A stretch of DNA of 63,925 bases from Fomitopsis serialis (GCF_022376445.1 NW_025955177.1:1-63925), one strand, 5' to 3'. Shown: positions 11,720 through 24,825, counted from the stretch's first letter. A program made the numbers and translations. Notes: generated from the letters alone by a model not told the origin.

Positions 11720-12345
11720 ACATGCCTTGTCGGTTGGTGCAGGCGTCTCGCTTCCCCGTCCTGCTTCACCCTCCGTAGTTTCGACCTCACGGTCGAGGTT
11801 CTCCAGTGTTGCGGCGAAGTCGAAAAGCGTCGGGCGATGTGAGACGCGGTTGTACAGCGGGACACCGAAGCCGCAGCACTGCAACGCGCCGTTAGTGATC
11901 GCTGGCAAATCTCGTGTGGAAACCGGGGACGTACCGTACCGACTTTGTGGATGGCCACGACGACAACGGAGCGCGATCGCAGCGTGCGCACCCCCCGGAG
12001 GGAGGCGCTCTTCGTATTCAGGTGTGACAAACTCGTGCATGGTGCCCTGGAGGTGATCAGTATGCGGCAGGCGCTGTCCGGGAACGGATCCCCCCTCCTC
12101 CTCCCCACGTACCACGGCCGAAGATCCTTGCTGTTACTAGTGTGCAAGTTGCGCCCATTTACTGGCTCGCATATGGGCTACGGTCTCGACGCCATAGCAG
12201 AGCGCGTGTATCAAACCTGCATCGGTGCGACCGAATTTCTTTCTGTACCGTTGCCTGTCATACCACATCTGATTCTCTGACGACGTGCAGGGGCCCCCGT
12301 AGAGCCTTCGGTCAGGCATTGAGATAGCCTACGCCACCGACTGTC
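11720..12345 (-). pseudogene. Decayed PPOX-like flavoprotein gene (copy 1)
   Basis: The fragments match, in order, the exons of the intact gene at 33541-34568. They are a degenerate end of exon 1 (around 12250-12345), SETVAHMR with PVNGR in another frame (exon 2), HEFVTPEYEERLPP and AIHKVGT (exon 3), and CGFGVPLYNRVSHRPTLFDF (exon 4). Frameshifts and deletions separate the pieces, and the end of exon 2 corresponding to MFCAFEGTPRIMRLFGHG is lost. The intron after KVGT is kept in position. The piece sits 3' of F-box gene A on the same strand. A functional product is not possible as read. Confidence 0.75.
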
Positions 12346-12562
12346 GGACGCATAACGCATGGGGCCGACGGACGATGTCGCAGCCCTCAGTATGGATGCG
12401 CATTGCTCGACCTCCGAGTCTCGCCCTGGGTGAACTATGTGCGAAGCGGCCTGACCCCGCCGTGACAGGAACATGATTTCTGTTGCAGACACCATTCATT
12501 GACATGAATTACCACTGGAACACCTTGTGATACAGGCTGGACTCGGACAACTGTGTTGTGGT

Positions 12563-14517
12563 TCAAATCCAGTACGCTGGAGGTAGGGGAAGGTGATCAG
12601 GATGGTGCAAATATACGGTCTCCATGAGGGGCAGTTCTTTGTAGTCAACGTATTGTACCGAGTCGAACAAACTATCTTCCTTCTGCTGATATTGTTTCTC
12701 ATAATCCACCTCGTACTCCGGGAGATACCCAATGGTGACGCGGGAGAAGTGAATTCGTCTCCGTATTACGACGAGCGTAGCCATAACGGAGTGGATAGGC
12801 TGGTGACGGGACGACAAAAAGACGACGATTTGGGAGAGCTGTGGACATAGGCCTGGATGCATGCGCAGCTCATCGCTCCTGAGCGCTTCGGCCATGTCTG
12901 GCAGACTGCGACCGAAGATCGTCAGTCGCCTCAGCGCCGACAGCTCCGGAAGAATGCAGGACCACATTCGTACGCGCCACGGGTCTTCCCAGGCGATCTC
13001 GTAATGGAGGTCGAGGAAACGCAAATCTTCTAACTGAGATAGGGGAAAGATACTGGCGTAGTGATAGATCTCATCGGTAGGTATGGGACGCTGCCTCGCC
13101 CATACAGCCCCACCGAGTCTACTGGCAGCAGTGATGGAAAGTCTGGCTTCACCACGTCGCCAGGAGTGGGGCCATTCTGGGCTATGAACGATGAGCTGCA
13201 TTGTGGTGGGCTTCGTGAAGTTGAAATCAAATCGAGACAGCAACTCTGGTATCCGATGGGGCCCAGCCGTCGCAGTGTCGAGATGTTCGGAGGTGAGGTT
13301 CACCTTGACCATCAGTCCAAGTGGCAGATGCAGCTTTGAGAATAGCAACGCGATGCCATCGGTGATAGTGCCGATGTGGTGGAGTGAGAACCGCCGAAGA
13401 TAATTCAGGTGAACCTTCCTGGCTCTGCCCTCCGAGTCGACAACCCGTTCTCGCGAGGCTGTAAGAAGCATTCCCGATAGCACAAGGTCTACCAGCTGGG
13501 GAGTGCCACTGAGGATATCAAGGATGGTCAAGACTGGACGGGACCAGAAGCAACGGCCTATCAATAGCTGTGTAACGGTAGTGAAATGGTTTCCTGGCGC
13601 CCAAAGGAGGCCACATAACGATACACTCCGTAGACGGGGGGTCGAGTCACCAAATAGTGTGACGTTCAGTGTTGTCTTTGGTAGGATGTGATCATCATAC
13701 TCGTCTTCGCCGCCATCTTCGTTATCAACCAGTGTCAGATCCTCGAGATTCTCGCCCGAGAGGTCTAGGACTCGGGGCCACCCTCCAGTGATGCTATGGG
13801 TAGTGCAACGTGACCACGCCAATGTTCTGCATCGTAGGTTCGGCAATTCGACAAGCACATCAGGTGTGGCGTGTCCGTCAACGTGGAGAGAGATGTCCAA
13901 CGGTATCGCAGGGTGGCACATGAGAACTTGTTGCTGGAGTCGAGAAGTGGGCCAGCTAACACGACTCCAAAGAGAGGGGGCCTGGACGCAGATTTCATGC
14001 CAATAATGGCAGACAGAGACAAGTGCTGCCAGACGGCTGTAGTCTGTGTGCAGCCTGTACGTGCGGAGACGATCGGGTGCATCTTCCCATTCGACCTTGA
14101 CTTCGAGGATGGTGAGGTGAAAGATTATGCACCAGATGTCATGTGGCAATGCGTTCGCGGGGCAGACGTGGTTTTCGAGGGCCTTCAAAGTGGTGACAGC
14201 GTTCCCGAGCTTGACGCTCGGCCTGTGGAGGACTTCTTTGAGATGCTTCAGCTGTACGGTATGGTTTGCTCAATGCGATGACACGGATTCCGTATGATGG
14301 GCCTACCTGGTTCAAGCTGAAGACGCCATTGATCCGTCAAGATCTGAATATCATGTGAAATGCAAAGATTTATTCACCTCAAGGAATGTTCATTCAAAGT
14401 AGCCTCCACTGTTGCTGTAAGTCGCTGGAGGTCGTCGCAGAGACGATCCAAGGTGACGTTGAGCTCGCTGAGATCAGGGTCGGTGACACTGACAGACGTG
14501 GACTCGGAGGTTGACAT
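12563..14517 (-). CDS. F-box protein A (subfamily 1, with microexon)
   Basis: Likely SCF ubiquitin-ligase substrate receptor. Exon 1 (14378-14517) encodes an amphipathic, probably coiled-coil N terminus (DLSELNVTLDRLCDDLQRL). A 10-nt microexon (14307-14316, CTTGAACCAG read on the minus strand) restores the frame, and exon 3 (12563-14251) starts LKHLKEVLHRP and contains the rest. The F-box is NALPHDIWCIIFHLTI, followed by VCHYWHEICVQAPSLWS. An acidic, variable linker precedes the conserved block DSTPRLRSVSLCGLLWAP...TQLLIG...GTPQLVDLVLSGML. Near the end are VTIGYLPEYE and LPLPPAYW, which all subfamily members share. All splice junctions and the frame are intact. The start at 14517 is the first Met before the coiled coil. 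Confidence 0.87.
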
Positions 14518-15129
14518 AGTATCCAACTTGAAATTCTGTCGGTAAGGATTTGTTAGCACTGGTGGTGGGCACATCGACGGGCTCGACGGGCTGATCTAGA
14601 ACTTACAGCCTGAGCTGAGGTTGATAGTACACGATTTTGTTGAGGGCTCCTGCCAGTGCCTGCCTACGGAGACTATCCGTGACTTGGAGCTAGCTCTGCC
14701 AGTGAGATGATCGTTGACCGCGAAGTAGCGGGAGCCCGAAATTGACTCCGTACTGTGACGGTGTAAGTAGTTTGTGACTATTAATAAGTAGTCCTCTCCC
14801 TCACTCAAAGAGGTCTTCTTTGGGGTCTGCCTAGGGGAGACTAATTAATAAGTAGCGTGTGACAGACAGTACATGTGCGCGCTACTAGTACTAAGGCATC
14901 AGGATTCAGGAAAACCCTCTCCTGATGGTTACGGTGTGCTGGCTCGCATTCTCGACAATACGCAGAATCCAAGTCATGCTCCAACACAATTGTGAAATTA
15001 TCCGCTGCGAGCGTTGTTCACTACTGTACACACCGTCTGTGCATACGTTCGTAATCCGTTCGTAATACAATGCAATATTAGCACATGCTATTCAGTTCTC
15101 GCTACGAGCTACGAGCTAAGATACGCATA
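14518..15129. other. Intergenic upstream of F-box A
   Basis: Promoter side of F-box A and 3' side of the second PPOX remnant. AT-richer than the genes; several TAAGTAGT-like words (14780-14860). No coding signal. Confidence 0.35.
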
Positions 15130-15575
15130 ATATGGCGCGAGAAGCCACTGCTCTTCGTACTCCAGCGTGCCAAACTCGTGCACGATGCCTTTGGATGTGG
15201 TTAGCACACCGGCTTCATACAAACCATGACCGAAGAGCCTCAGGACTCCTTAAAGGCGTTGAACATCAAGGTGATACGCCCATTCGCTGGCTCTCGCAGA
15301 TGGGCCACGGTCTCGCTACCTGTCCGTAGCAGCAGCAGCGGATGCGATTAAAATTCGCGTCGGTGCGAATGGATTCATTGATCACTTCCTGTCACGTCCA
15401 CGTATCGCGCCTTAATCTCGTTGACGACGTACAGGGATCCGCGGAGCCCTTCCGGCGATACGTTGACATGCCCTTCGCCGCTGAGAGGTGCAGTGGCCGC
15501 CCAAAACATCTGTTGCACCTCGATCTGGCAATTGACGAGGTTAGGAGGGACTATATGTACCACGCAGCAACACAC
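15130..15575 (-). pseudogene. Decayed PPOX-like flavoprotein gene (copy 2)
   Basis: The exon 1 equivalent (PPNLVNCQIEVQQMFWAATA, then PLSGEGHVNVSPEGLRGSLY) is open and very close to the intact gene at 33541. Exon 2 gives GSETVAHLREPANGR and then FKES followed by a stop, where bases encoding the PRIMRL segment are missing. An exon 3 start (GIVHEFGTLEYEEQWLL) follows after a degraded intron. The 3' part of the gene is gone. The start codon region is also lost: the match begins inside the N terminus. It lies 3' of F-box gene B on the same strand. Confidence 0.8.
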
Positions 15576-15633
15576 TGCGGTCGTAGTTCAAAATATGGCA
15601 CGCCGGTGTCGGCGAGACAACTTGGGAGCCTCC
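15555..15633. repeat. Copy 1 of a repeat shared with 19836-19920
   Basis: This starts ATGTACCACGCAG and ends GGGAGCCTCC. It lies at and just upstream of the PPOX-like pseudogene 2. The same segment recurs at 19836-19920 beside F-box gene C, so it marks a duplicated flank. Confidence 0.7.
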
Positions 15634-15898
15634 GTATGAAGGGTGAGCAGAGTACTTCGATTTCAATGAATTCACCGCCACTAGCTACTCATCAGAACGT
15701 GTTCGCATAGTTATTGTTGGCCCATTCTTTCATCGGTGACCCCAAAACGTAGGAGCCGCCGTACTCTATCGGAACCATCACGACGTCGCAGCTCTGACGC
15801 AGGGCTCCTGTTATCAGCCGCATGAGCACCTGAATCAACTGTCATGAGCAGCTAGCTCCTTCGATCAAGTTAATACATACTTCGACGACTGGTGAGTA

Positions 15899-17809
15899 CT
15901 ACATCTGGGACGAATATGTTTCGATTTCCCGCCAGTACGCGGAAGGTAATGCAGGAAGATCCGATTGATCGGGCCATGGAGTCTTCATTCCCGGCACGGT
16001 TTCGTAGTCCACGTATTCCACCGAGTCGAAGAGGTAGTCTTCGCTTTGCTGATACCACCTCTCATGCCTGTAGTCCGAGAGATACCCAATAGTGACGCAG
16101 GAGAATTGCAGCCGTTCCCGTATGGTGACGAGCTTGGCCATGGTCGCCTCGACAAGTGGATCTCTGTGTGACAGGAGGACGACGATCCGGGATAGCCGTG
16201 GGCATAGGCCTTGCTGCATGCGCACAAGCCCGTCGCCGTCGAGCGCTTTGGCGATGTCTGGCAGACTGCGACCAAAGATCGTCAGTCGTTCCAGCGCTGA
16301 TAGCTCCGGAAGGATAGAAGACCAAACCCATGAGGTCCACGGAGGGGGCGGGCTGCCACCAATAACACCGAACTGGAGGGCCTCGAAGTATCGCAGATGT
16401 TGTATTTGAGATAGGTCGATGATGCTGGCGAAGCGATAGCCCTGATCATGCGCGGGGACGATGGATTTTCTTGCCAAAATGATCCCGCAATGCTGACTGG
16501 CGGCGATGATCGAGAATTGGAGCCTACCGACTTCTCGGTATGAATACGGGGTGAGGTGAAACCTGAGCTGCATGGTGGTAGGGCTGAGATCAAATGGAAG
16601 CAGAATCTCTGGTGTCCAGCGCTCAAACGTCGCAGATTCGTTGTTCACCAAAACAACAGTTTGCGGCGCTACAACCAACGCTGGGAAGAACGATACGATG
16701 CCATGGCTTCCGGTACCAGTGTTATGAAAACAGAGCCGTCGGAGGTTCCGGAGGTGAACCTTCCTCGCGCCACCCAGAACGACAACCTCTTGCTGCTCAG
16801 ACAACATCCCTGATAGGACAAGGTCAACCAACTGAGGAGTGCCGCTGAGGAGGTCAAGAATAGTCGAAATTGGATGAGACCATGAGCTGTGGCCTATCAA
16901 CAGTTGCGTCACAGTGATGAAACGGTTCTTCGGGGCCCAGGTAAGGCCGCACAACGACACACTCCGCAGATGGGGAGTCGAGTCGCCGAATAGCATGATG
17001 CGCATAGGCGTCTCGGGTCTCTCGGAGGCGCGGACTTCGTGACATGAAAGCGTCAAGTCTTCGAGAACTTCGCCCGAGAGGGCTAGGAGCCAGCCTTCTT
17101 TGGTGATACTGTCTTCGGTGCACTGTGACCACTCCAACGCTCTGCATCGCACCTTCGATGGTTCGAGAAGCACCTTGGGTACTCCGTGTCCGCGAAGGGA
17201 GATGTCCAGCGGCATGGCACGATGGCACCTGAGAACCTGTTCCTGTAGTGGAGAAGTACGCCAGATGACACAACTCCAAAGAGAGGGCGTCTGGACGCAG
17301 ATATCATGCCAATAATGACAGACAGTGGCGAGCGTGGCCAGACGGCTGTAGTTCGTCTGCAGCCTGTGTATGCCAAGATAGTTAGGTGTACCTTTGGACT
17401 CGATCTTGGCTTGCGCGATGGTGAGATGGAAGATGTGGCGCCAGATGTCAGGTGGCAGGGCACTAGCGGGACATAGGTAGTTTTTGAGGGTTTTGAGCAT
17501 GGTTTCCGCGCTTCCAAATTTGCCGGTCGGCTCGTGGAATTCTCCCCTGAGGTGCTTCAACTATACGGCATGGTGTTCTCAATGCAATAACATAGGCACT
17601 TCATGATACCTACCTGGCTCATGCTGAAGGCGCAATCGATCCGTTAAAAGCTGACCATCATGGGTAGTTCAAGAGTTCACTCACCTCAAGGAATGTCCGT
17701 TCAAAGAGGCTTCCACTTTCGCTGTAAGTCGTTTGAGGTCGTCGCAGAGGCGATTCAAAGTGCCATTGAGCTCGCCGAGGTCTGGGTTGGCGGTGGCAGA
17801 CTCGGACAT
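15899..17809 (-). CDS. F-box protein B (subfamily 1, with microexon)
   Basis: Same architecture as gene A. Exon 1 (17685-17809) encodes MSESATANPDLGELNGTLNR and the rest of a coiled-coil-like helix. The microexon is 17614-17623 (CATGAGCCAG on the minus strand). Exon 3 (15899-17560) begins LKHLRGEFHEPTG. The F-box is SALPPDIWRHIFHLTIA, followed by VCHYWHDICVQTPSLWS. The conserved DSTPHLRSVSLCGLTWAP and GTPQLVDLVLSGML blocks are present, as are VTIGYLSDY and LPALPSAYW near the C terminus. The linker in front of the conserved block is shorter and less acidic than in A, C, D or E. No lesion was seen. Predicted role: SCF ubiquitin-ligase receptor of unknown target. Confidence 0.87.
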
Positions 17810-19835
17810 GGACTGAGAGGCTATCCTCTCTGTCTAGGAGTTCGTGAGCGATACGCCGATGGACCGACGTCCGTGCACTCACATCATGTTGTTGCATGTT
17901 CTGTAAAAGGCTTTTGTGTTCCTTTGCAAGCGGGGTGCTGTTCGAATCATCCGAGGAGGCCATATATGGACACTCGCCGCTGCTGTCGACCCGCGCCCGC
18001 CTTCGCCGGCATTTATCCGACGGGTCGACGCTCGTCAACAGCCTTCACCAAGTTGAACCAACCCGCTCGTTGTCTCCACCGCCCAGTGTGGCATGATGCA
18101 TGTCTTCTATCATACCTCTGTGCATCGCGACCGTCAGAGGTGGACTGCTCGGTGCACTGTCCAGGAAGGCACCGACGCACTGGCCTTCGCGGCGAGGTCC
18201 CCGGCCGCCCGTCACGATCCTATCTCCTGCCAGGCCACCAACGCCCTCTCGCCTCGCGATCGCTCTGGCCAAACTCTCCGCCACAGTCCTAGCTACTGTG
18301 CCTTGTCACCGCGGATCTCTTGCTCACTCACGGCTGCCTTCCCGACACATCAACTGCAGAACGACTCGCAGGAAGAGTCAGGCTGGGCCTCCGTCTATCT
18401 CTTCGTCTTGACACCGGCTTACGACTCAGCTCGTCGTGCGCGTTCACGAGTAGTCACTCATGACGCAACCACCGTCAGGTCACGCTCATGAAAGCGACCC
18501 TCCTCCGGGCTAATGAGTACGGTGTTACGCTGTATGTCTATTCGTCCGTTGCGCGGGTAGTACCTGAAGGTAAGTACTGTACGGCTGTCTAACGCTCGTG
18601 AGCAATCGTCGTGAGCAGATACGTTATAATTGCCATACATGCCGGCTGACGCTAGCGCATCCGCAGTCCTAGTGCGCAAACCGCCCCTTAATAGTTCCAT
18701 AAGTACGTCGCCCCTTCGTAGTATCTGACTCGACTTAATGTATCGTATGCTTGTAGGACGCTTCCATCAGACACGGCTCGTAGGTCCATTCCTTGCTCGC
18801 ACCTTGCATTGCCTCGCGGGGTCTCCCGGAAAATATCGGCCGCGAAACACCAGGAAACCTTTGTCCATATCGCTCCCTTCCTTCGTTCAATCCCGCTAGA
18901 CCTTGTACTTGGTTCGTCATGAGTCGGCTCGTCAATGGACGTCCTTATTATTGACGCAATGGTTGCCAGGTGTTTCGGAGTGAACCCCTTCGTGGCGGAC
19001 CGGACTTGCCAATATCATGGTCGCTGGCGGAGTAATACGGTGACGTTGTGACTGAATGAAATATCCGTCCTCGCACTGATGTGTTTGCTCATCAGGTTGC
19101 AAGTTTCGTCGCTACTGTATGTCATTTCGCAATGCCATCTCATCAAGCACAACGCGATGTCACTCCCATCGTGCCGTGGCACGTTCCCACTTTGCCATGC
19201 TTATGATGAGAATTGGATCATCGCATCAGGACCTCAGGAGCTCGTCTGACACCGCCGAACAACCTGCGCCGCTCGTCCCAGCTCGTGGACGGCGTCGCGA
19301 TGACGATCAGTTTGCTCGTACAATGGTATGTTCGCTTCTCCGCACCACAAATTTATTCCATACCGCTGTTCTTCCGTGCGTGTAGCTCGACTAAGTACTA
19401 TATCAGAGTTCTCTGCTCACCGCCATACAACCGCGAGTCCGAGTCAGCCCAGAGAGCTATATCATGGCAGGTGTAATCGCACGTCCCCGACACTGCCGAC
19501 GACCGCACAACCCTCCTCAGCCCATTTCCGCGCGGGCTTCGGGTCAAGCGACTCCTGCGCGGCCTGCTCGCCCTCGAGACTCGCGCCTCCCGCGTACTTT
19601 GCGCGCGCAGGATGAGCGCTGAGCACCGGACCTGTGACGCGGCGCGGAGGGAAGCCTGACCTCCTGCTCGACTCGAGTGGCGGATTAGGTGCTACTCGGG
19701 CTGGTAGCAACAGCGCACCACATCTGAGTCGGATGCGATGGGAAGTCACTGGCAGGCGTGTCGATGATGTTGATGCTCTGACCGTGAGTGCATGTCTGAC
19801 TAGTCGGTGTCAGTTGAAGGGCACTAGTGCCATAG
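17810..19835. other. Intergenic between F-box B and the F-box C flank
   Basis: About 2 kb with no recognised gene. ORFs up to 210 codons here (for example 17660-18292 plus) show no family motif and look like chance frames. A GC-rich island lies at 19490-19700. Confidence 0.35.
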
Positions 19836-19920
19836 ATGTACCACGCAGTAACAAAATGCGGTTGCAGTCCAGAACATGACACGCCCAAGCCAGCATGAGC
19901 GAGACAACTCGGGAGCCTCC
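19836..19920. repeat. Copy 2 of the repeat at 15555-15633
   Basis: Starts ATGTACCACGCAG and ends GGGAGCCTCC, the same order as at 15555-15633, with a few substitutions and indels. It lies 40 bp beyond the 3' end of F-box gene C. It is probably all that is left of a third duplicated flank; no PPOX coding sequence remains here. Confidence 0.7.
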
Positions 19921-19960
19921 CGTGTCTGAGGGTTAATGCATTCGACATTACTGGTGTAAG

Positions 19961-21946
19961 TTACAGGTTGAGCGTGAACGTTGAACGATTACGATTTATT
20001 TTTGGCCAGTATGCCTGAGGTAGTGCAGGGAGATCCGTCTGGTCAGGCCATGGGGTCTTCATCCCGGGCACTCCTTCGTATTTGACGTATTCCACCGAGT
20101 CAAGGAGGTCATCTTTGCCTTCAAGTTGCCAATCCTCCTCCTCCTCACACATATGATCCGGGAGATACCCAATCGTGACGTGGGAAAAATGCAGCCGTTC
20201 CTTTATTGCGACGAGTGTGGCCATGGTGCGGTCAACGGGGGGATCATCGGACGACAAGAGGACGACGATCTGGGATAGCTGTGGACATAGGTGTGGCTGC
20301 ACGCGCATGGGCCCATCGCGGTTGAGCGCTCTGGCGATGTCTGGTAGACTGCGACCAAAGATCGTCAGTCGTTCCAGCGCCGGTACCTCCGGAAGGATAG
20401 AGGACCACATCCATGATTGCCACAGGCCATCATCGTCGATGTGGCTCGGAGCCTCGAGGTATAGCAGATATTGCAATTGAGACAGATGGAAGTTGCTGGC
20501 GAAGCGACCCGCAGGCTCGAGGGGTTCCTTCGTCACGATGACCCCGCCATGTTGACTGGCGGCGATGGCCGACAGTCTGAGTTGACCGGCATCCCGGTGG
20601 GATCGTTGTGGGCGATGAAATCTGAGCTGCATCCTGGTAGGCCTCGCAAAGTCGAAGTCAGATCGAGACAACGTCTCTGGTATCCAGTGCCCATTCGCCT
20701 CAGAATCTCCAGTGCTGTTCAACAGGACGACGGCCTGAGGCGGCAAAACCAACTTCGAGAGTAGAGATGCGATGCCATCCGAGTCGCTGGCAGGGTCGAC
20801 TTCATGAAGGGAGAACCGCCGGAGATTGGTGAGGTGAACATTCCTCGCTCTGTCTACGTGAGCTTCCTCTCGCTGCTCGTTCAGCATTCCCGATAGGATG
20901 AAATCCACTAATTGCGGTGTGCTGCTGAGGAGGTCCAGGATTGTCGAGATTGGATGGGACCAGAGGCAGTGACCTATGAGTAATCGTGTCACGGTGATGA
21001 AGTGGTTTGTTGGTACCCATGTGAGGCCACATAATGAGACGCTCCGCAGACGGGGGATGGAGTCGCCAAATAACGTGGGGCCTATGATAGTCTCTGGCAT
21101 GGGCCACGCTTCAGCTTCTTCTTCGTTACCAAAAGCATAATATGCTTTATCAACCAGCCTTAAATCCTCGAGATCCTCGCCAGAGAAGTCTAAGAGTCGC
21201 CCGTCTATCCTGACAATGCCACTACGGTTGCTGATGCTTGCCATGGCCAGACGTGACCACTGTAACACTCTGCATCGTGGACTCGATAGGTCAAAAAGCA
21301 CCCCAGGTACGTAGTCGTCATCAAGGGAGATGTCCAATAGCATGCTAGGATGGCGTCTGATGAACTCTTCTTGAAGCCGACTTGTGCGCCAGCTGACACG
21401 ACTCCAAAGAGAGGGCGTCTGGACGCAGACATCACGCCAGTAACGGCAGACGGTGACAAGACTGTCCAGCTGGCTGTGGTTCGTGCGCAGCCTATATCTG
21501 CAGATATCATAGGGTGCGTCATCTGGTTCGACCTTGACCTCAACGACGGCGAGGTAGAAGATGTTGCCCCAGATGTCATGCGGCAGGACGTTCGCACGAC
21601 AGACGTGGTTTTGGAGAGTCTTCAGCATGGCTACCACATTCACGAGTTTGCTGGCCGGCTTATTCAATACATCTTCGAGATGCTTTCGCTGCACGACATG
21701 GTTCAGTCAATGTGATAACATGAATCCACCGCAGTGCCTACATGGCTCATGCTGAAGATGCCATCGATCCGTTAAGATCTGACCGTCATGTGTAGTATAA
21801 AGGTTAACTTACCTCATGGAGTGTTGGTTCAGAGTGGTCTCCACCCTCACTGTAAGTCGTTGCAGGTCGTCATGGAGACGATCCAAAGTGGTGTCCAGCT
21901 CGCTGAGGTCTGGATCGGTGGCAGCCATGGACTCGGAGGTTATCAT
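19961..21946 (-). CDS. F-box protein C (subfamily 1, with microexon)
   Basis: Third tandem member. Exon 1 (21813-21946) encodes MITSESMAATDPDLSELDTT and a coiled-coil-like helix; in-frame Met codons further upstream (for example in MVSQTDM) make the start slightly uncertain. The microexon is 21742-21751 (CATGAGCCAT on the minus strand). Exon 3 (19961-21688) begins RKHLEDVLNKP. The F-box is NVLPHDIWGNIFYLAVV, followed by VCRYWRDVCVQTPSLWS. An acidic linker (FGNEEEAEAW) precedes SIPRLRSVSLCGLTWVP, and the end has VTIGYLPDH and LPALPQAYWP. The frame is intact throughout. Confidence 0.87.
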
Positions 21947-22383
21947 GTCTGTCTGAGAGACCATGCGTGAGTGATACATGGACAGACGGACATGCACCCA
22001 CATTGTGTTGAGCTCCTGTGTTTCTTTGCATGCAGCGTTCTATCCTGAGATGACCGCGAAATCGAAGTGACTTCAAAGTGCGTGCTAACGGCGCTTATAG
22101 TACTGGTATGTATACAGCGCCCCAGGATACCTGTACCTAGTGAGCGCTGTCACACATCGTAAACGCCGAGGCGCCTAGATGTCGTGACTAAATGGAATAC
22201 CCTCCTCCTCCTCCTCTTGCAGAGGACGCAATTGTATGATTCACGTGAAATGTATAACAGAAGTACTGCAGCGTACAATTTCAAGTCACACATCTGACTT
22301 CTGGGAAGTGCTCAATTACAAAATTCACCATCGTTTATATCGTTCTACGGCTACAATCTACTGTCAAGTCTCAAGTGACCCCA
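21947..22383. other. Intergenic between F-box C and permease 1
   Basis: Upstream side of F-box C and 3' flank of permease 1. A short CCT microsatellite lies at about 22201-22216. Nothing else was recognised. Confidence 0.35.
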
Positions 22384-24825
22384 TCAATCTGTCTCTTTGC
22401 TATCCACACTCACAGCTACGTCGTTCTTAACATCCTCGACCTCGTCGCTATCCTCGTCAACGTTCACATTGGCAATGGGTCCCCTGAACCAATGCACCCC
22501 GCCATACACTGGACAGTAGTAGTACGCGAGACAGAGCGCAAGCCACCCTGCGAGGACGACGACCGTATAGTTCATGTCGGGCGCGTCTGGGGCGGGCGAC
22601 GGGGGGAAGATGAGAATGGCGATGCTGAAAACCATCCAGAGCAGAGATATGACGGCCACGGGAAAGCCCTGAACATCAAGGCAGCAAGGTCAGACTGGGT
22701 AGTAAAGAGATGACGAACGGGAGTGTGACTTACAAATCGGCCAAGCGTGAACGGGCCAGGCACCCACGCCCTCCCACCTGCGAATCTGGAGCATATCGGG
22801 ATGATGTACGCGATGTAGAGCCCGACAACTCCCAAGGCGAATATTGCTGACGTAGCAGCGTCACCGGCAAAGGCCAGTAGCCCAAGCAACGCCGCAACGA
22901 ACGCAGCGGCCCAAGCGCACGCGACCGGAGTCTGTGTGCGCGGATGAACGCGGTACAGCAAGCCGGAGAATGGGAGACCTCCATCTCTGGCGAAGGCAAA
23001 TGTCTGTCGAGAAGACGCGAGGAGCTGCACGACTGACGAGTTGAGAGCTGTACCTAGCGCGGGGAATATCTATACGCACCGTACTCGTGCCCATCATGAA
23101 CCTGCGTGGCAGAGTTTAGGACTTATGCTACGGTCACCGCACACTAGCAACGGGATAACTCACTGTACAGCTACGACAACGGACCAGATGGCCAGTGTGC
23201 CTCTCTGCCCTAGACTATTGTAGAGGATCTAGAACAGTTCAGCGAAGGGCAGCTCCTGACATGCCACCGGGACTGACCACTGCCATTGGCTGCCCAATAG
23301 GACTGTTGATGATGTTCTCAATATCGGTGCCCATGCAGAACGCCAACACGACGTTGATTGCTATCGAACATTACCCAATCAATACTACAATACTAGCCAG
23401 GATCATTTTGAAGCGAAAGCGTACCCCAGCCCATGATTCCCGCCACGACAGTGGCACCCACGAGTCCTCGCGGAACTGACAGTCTTGCGTTCGACGCCTC
23501 TTCACTGATGTGCAGAGATGAGTCAAAGCCGGCTAAGATGCATCGTGCGACGTATCAGGCACTATCTTCGCGAAGTGAGATTCAATTGGACTGACAGATT
23601 GTCCAGAGGGGCGCAAGGAAGCTGAGGACGAATGCGAAGCCATCGGGCCAGCCACTGTCTGTGATGCGTGAGTCAGGTCAGCGATGAGTAACGGAACATG
23701 ATGCTCATACAATTGACGAAACCCGTGAAGGCATATGTCGCGCTGTTCTTGAATTCAGCCGGTGTAGCTGCCGGGAGCGCGATGATGATAGCGAGACAGA
23801 GCCTGCGATCATGAGGTGCGCCAATGGTCAGCTCCTTGCTCTATTCGAGGACACTTACTTACAGTATGTTCAGAACAACGTATACTGTCTGGAGCTTAGC
23901 GACGATGGACGTTGCCAGAGAGGTGATTGCTGCGTGAAGGATCAGTATTAAGAGAAATACCGCGCTAATGAGGTGCACGGACACATGTAAGTCAGACATC
24001 CGCGGATCGGTGAATGAGACTCACTAGGTTTGTCCCGTCGTTGCAGACCACGTCTGTCCAGATCCGATGCTGACTGCTGCCTTTGTCGCATATACGCACA
24101 GATGAGTGACACTGATGTTGATAAGAGGTAGAACCCTTACCATGAGCTGAACAGCACATCCCCAATCAACGGACGAAACTCCAGCAATCAACCCGATGGT
24201 GTTCGAGTCTGTTGTCGTCCCTTGGAGTAAGTAATCTACACTTCTCACAAAATCAAGGTCGACTTACATCCGACGATCCATGAAAGCAGTCTCCGCCATC
24301 GGGGCGACGCGAACTTGAACGACCAGTAGTAGAGACCACCGGACGTTGGCGCCGCGGAACCGAGTTCGCCGAGTGAAAGCGTGATCAAGAGGAGGAAGAA
24401 GCTGCAGATACCCCACTGAAAGCGCAACACGGCGTCAGCGACGTTCTATGGTTATACGCACAGTAGAGATGGTAGACAATTGATATCACTTACGCCCCAC
24501 ACCATCGCCACTGGACCCCCGTACGGTAATGCATAAACAAAGACAGACCTAGAGGAAAGGTTAACGCGACTGTAAGGCTGTACCCTAAAGTGTTGTGACC
24601 GCACGCGATGGAGGGGAATAGGCCGAAGATGCTGAAGACAAGTCCGAAGACCTGCAAGGGCGAGAATGCCCGCTTGAACTCTTGTTTATACCCAAGTCGA
24701 GCAAGCTCGAGCGCATCCTCGTCGGCCTGTCTCTGTTTCCTAATCCAGAGTGAAGATGAGCTTCATGCCGTAATGTCGGCGTGAGGCGACAGCACGTACC
24801 GATCTTCCTTCTCCGTGATCCCCAT
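22384..24825 (-). CDS. Amino-acid/GABA permease 1 (APC superfamily)
   Basis: Polytopic plasma- or vacuolar-membrane transporter importing amino acids or gamma-aminobutyrate, UGA4/GabA-like. It has roughly a dozen exons with short introns. Exon 1 starts MGITEKEDR (24825), then RLGYKQEFKRAFSPLQVFGL, PYGGPVAMVWG, LGELGSAAPTSGGLYYWSFK (the classic APC signature), SIGSGQTWSA, FKNSATYAFTGFVN, GFDSSLHISEEASNARLSVP, MGTDIENIINSPIGQPMA, MMGTST|LLASSRQTFAFARDGGLP and a final exon ending in an acidic, Asp/Glu-rich cytosolic tail. These blocks match the GABA permease order, and about 12 membrane segments are expected. No frameshift was seen. It is a tandem duplicate of permease 2, with the same splice-site positions where compared. 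Substrate specificity cannot be read from the sequence. Confidence 0.88.

Noticed and set aside
11717..12115. A 132-codon minus-strand ORF that might be taken for a gene
   Set aside because: It crosses intron remnants and frameshifts of the PPOX-like pseudogene; only parts match the intact paralogue.
12553..12563. GGTTCAAATCC, another tRNA B-box-like word
   Set aside because: It overlaps the stop codon region of F-box gene A and has no matching tRNA stems nearby.
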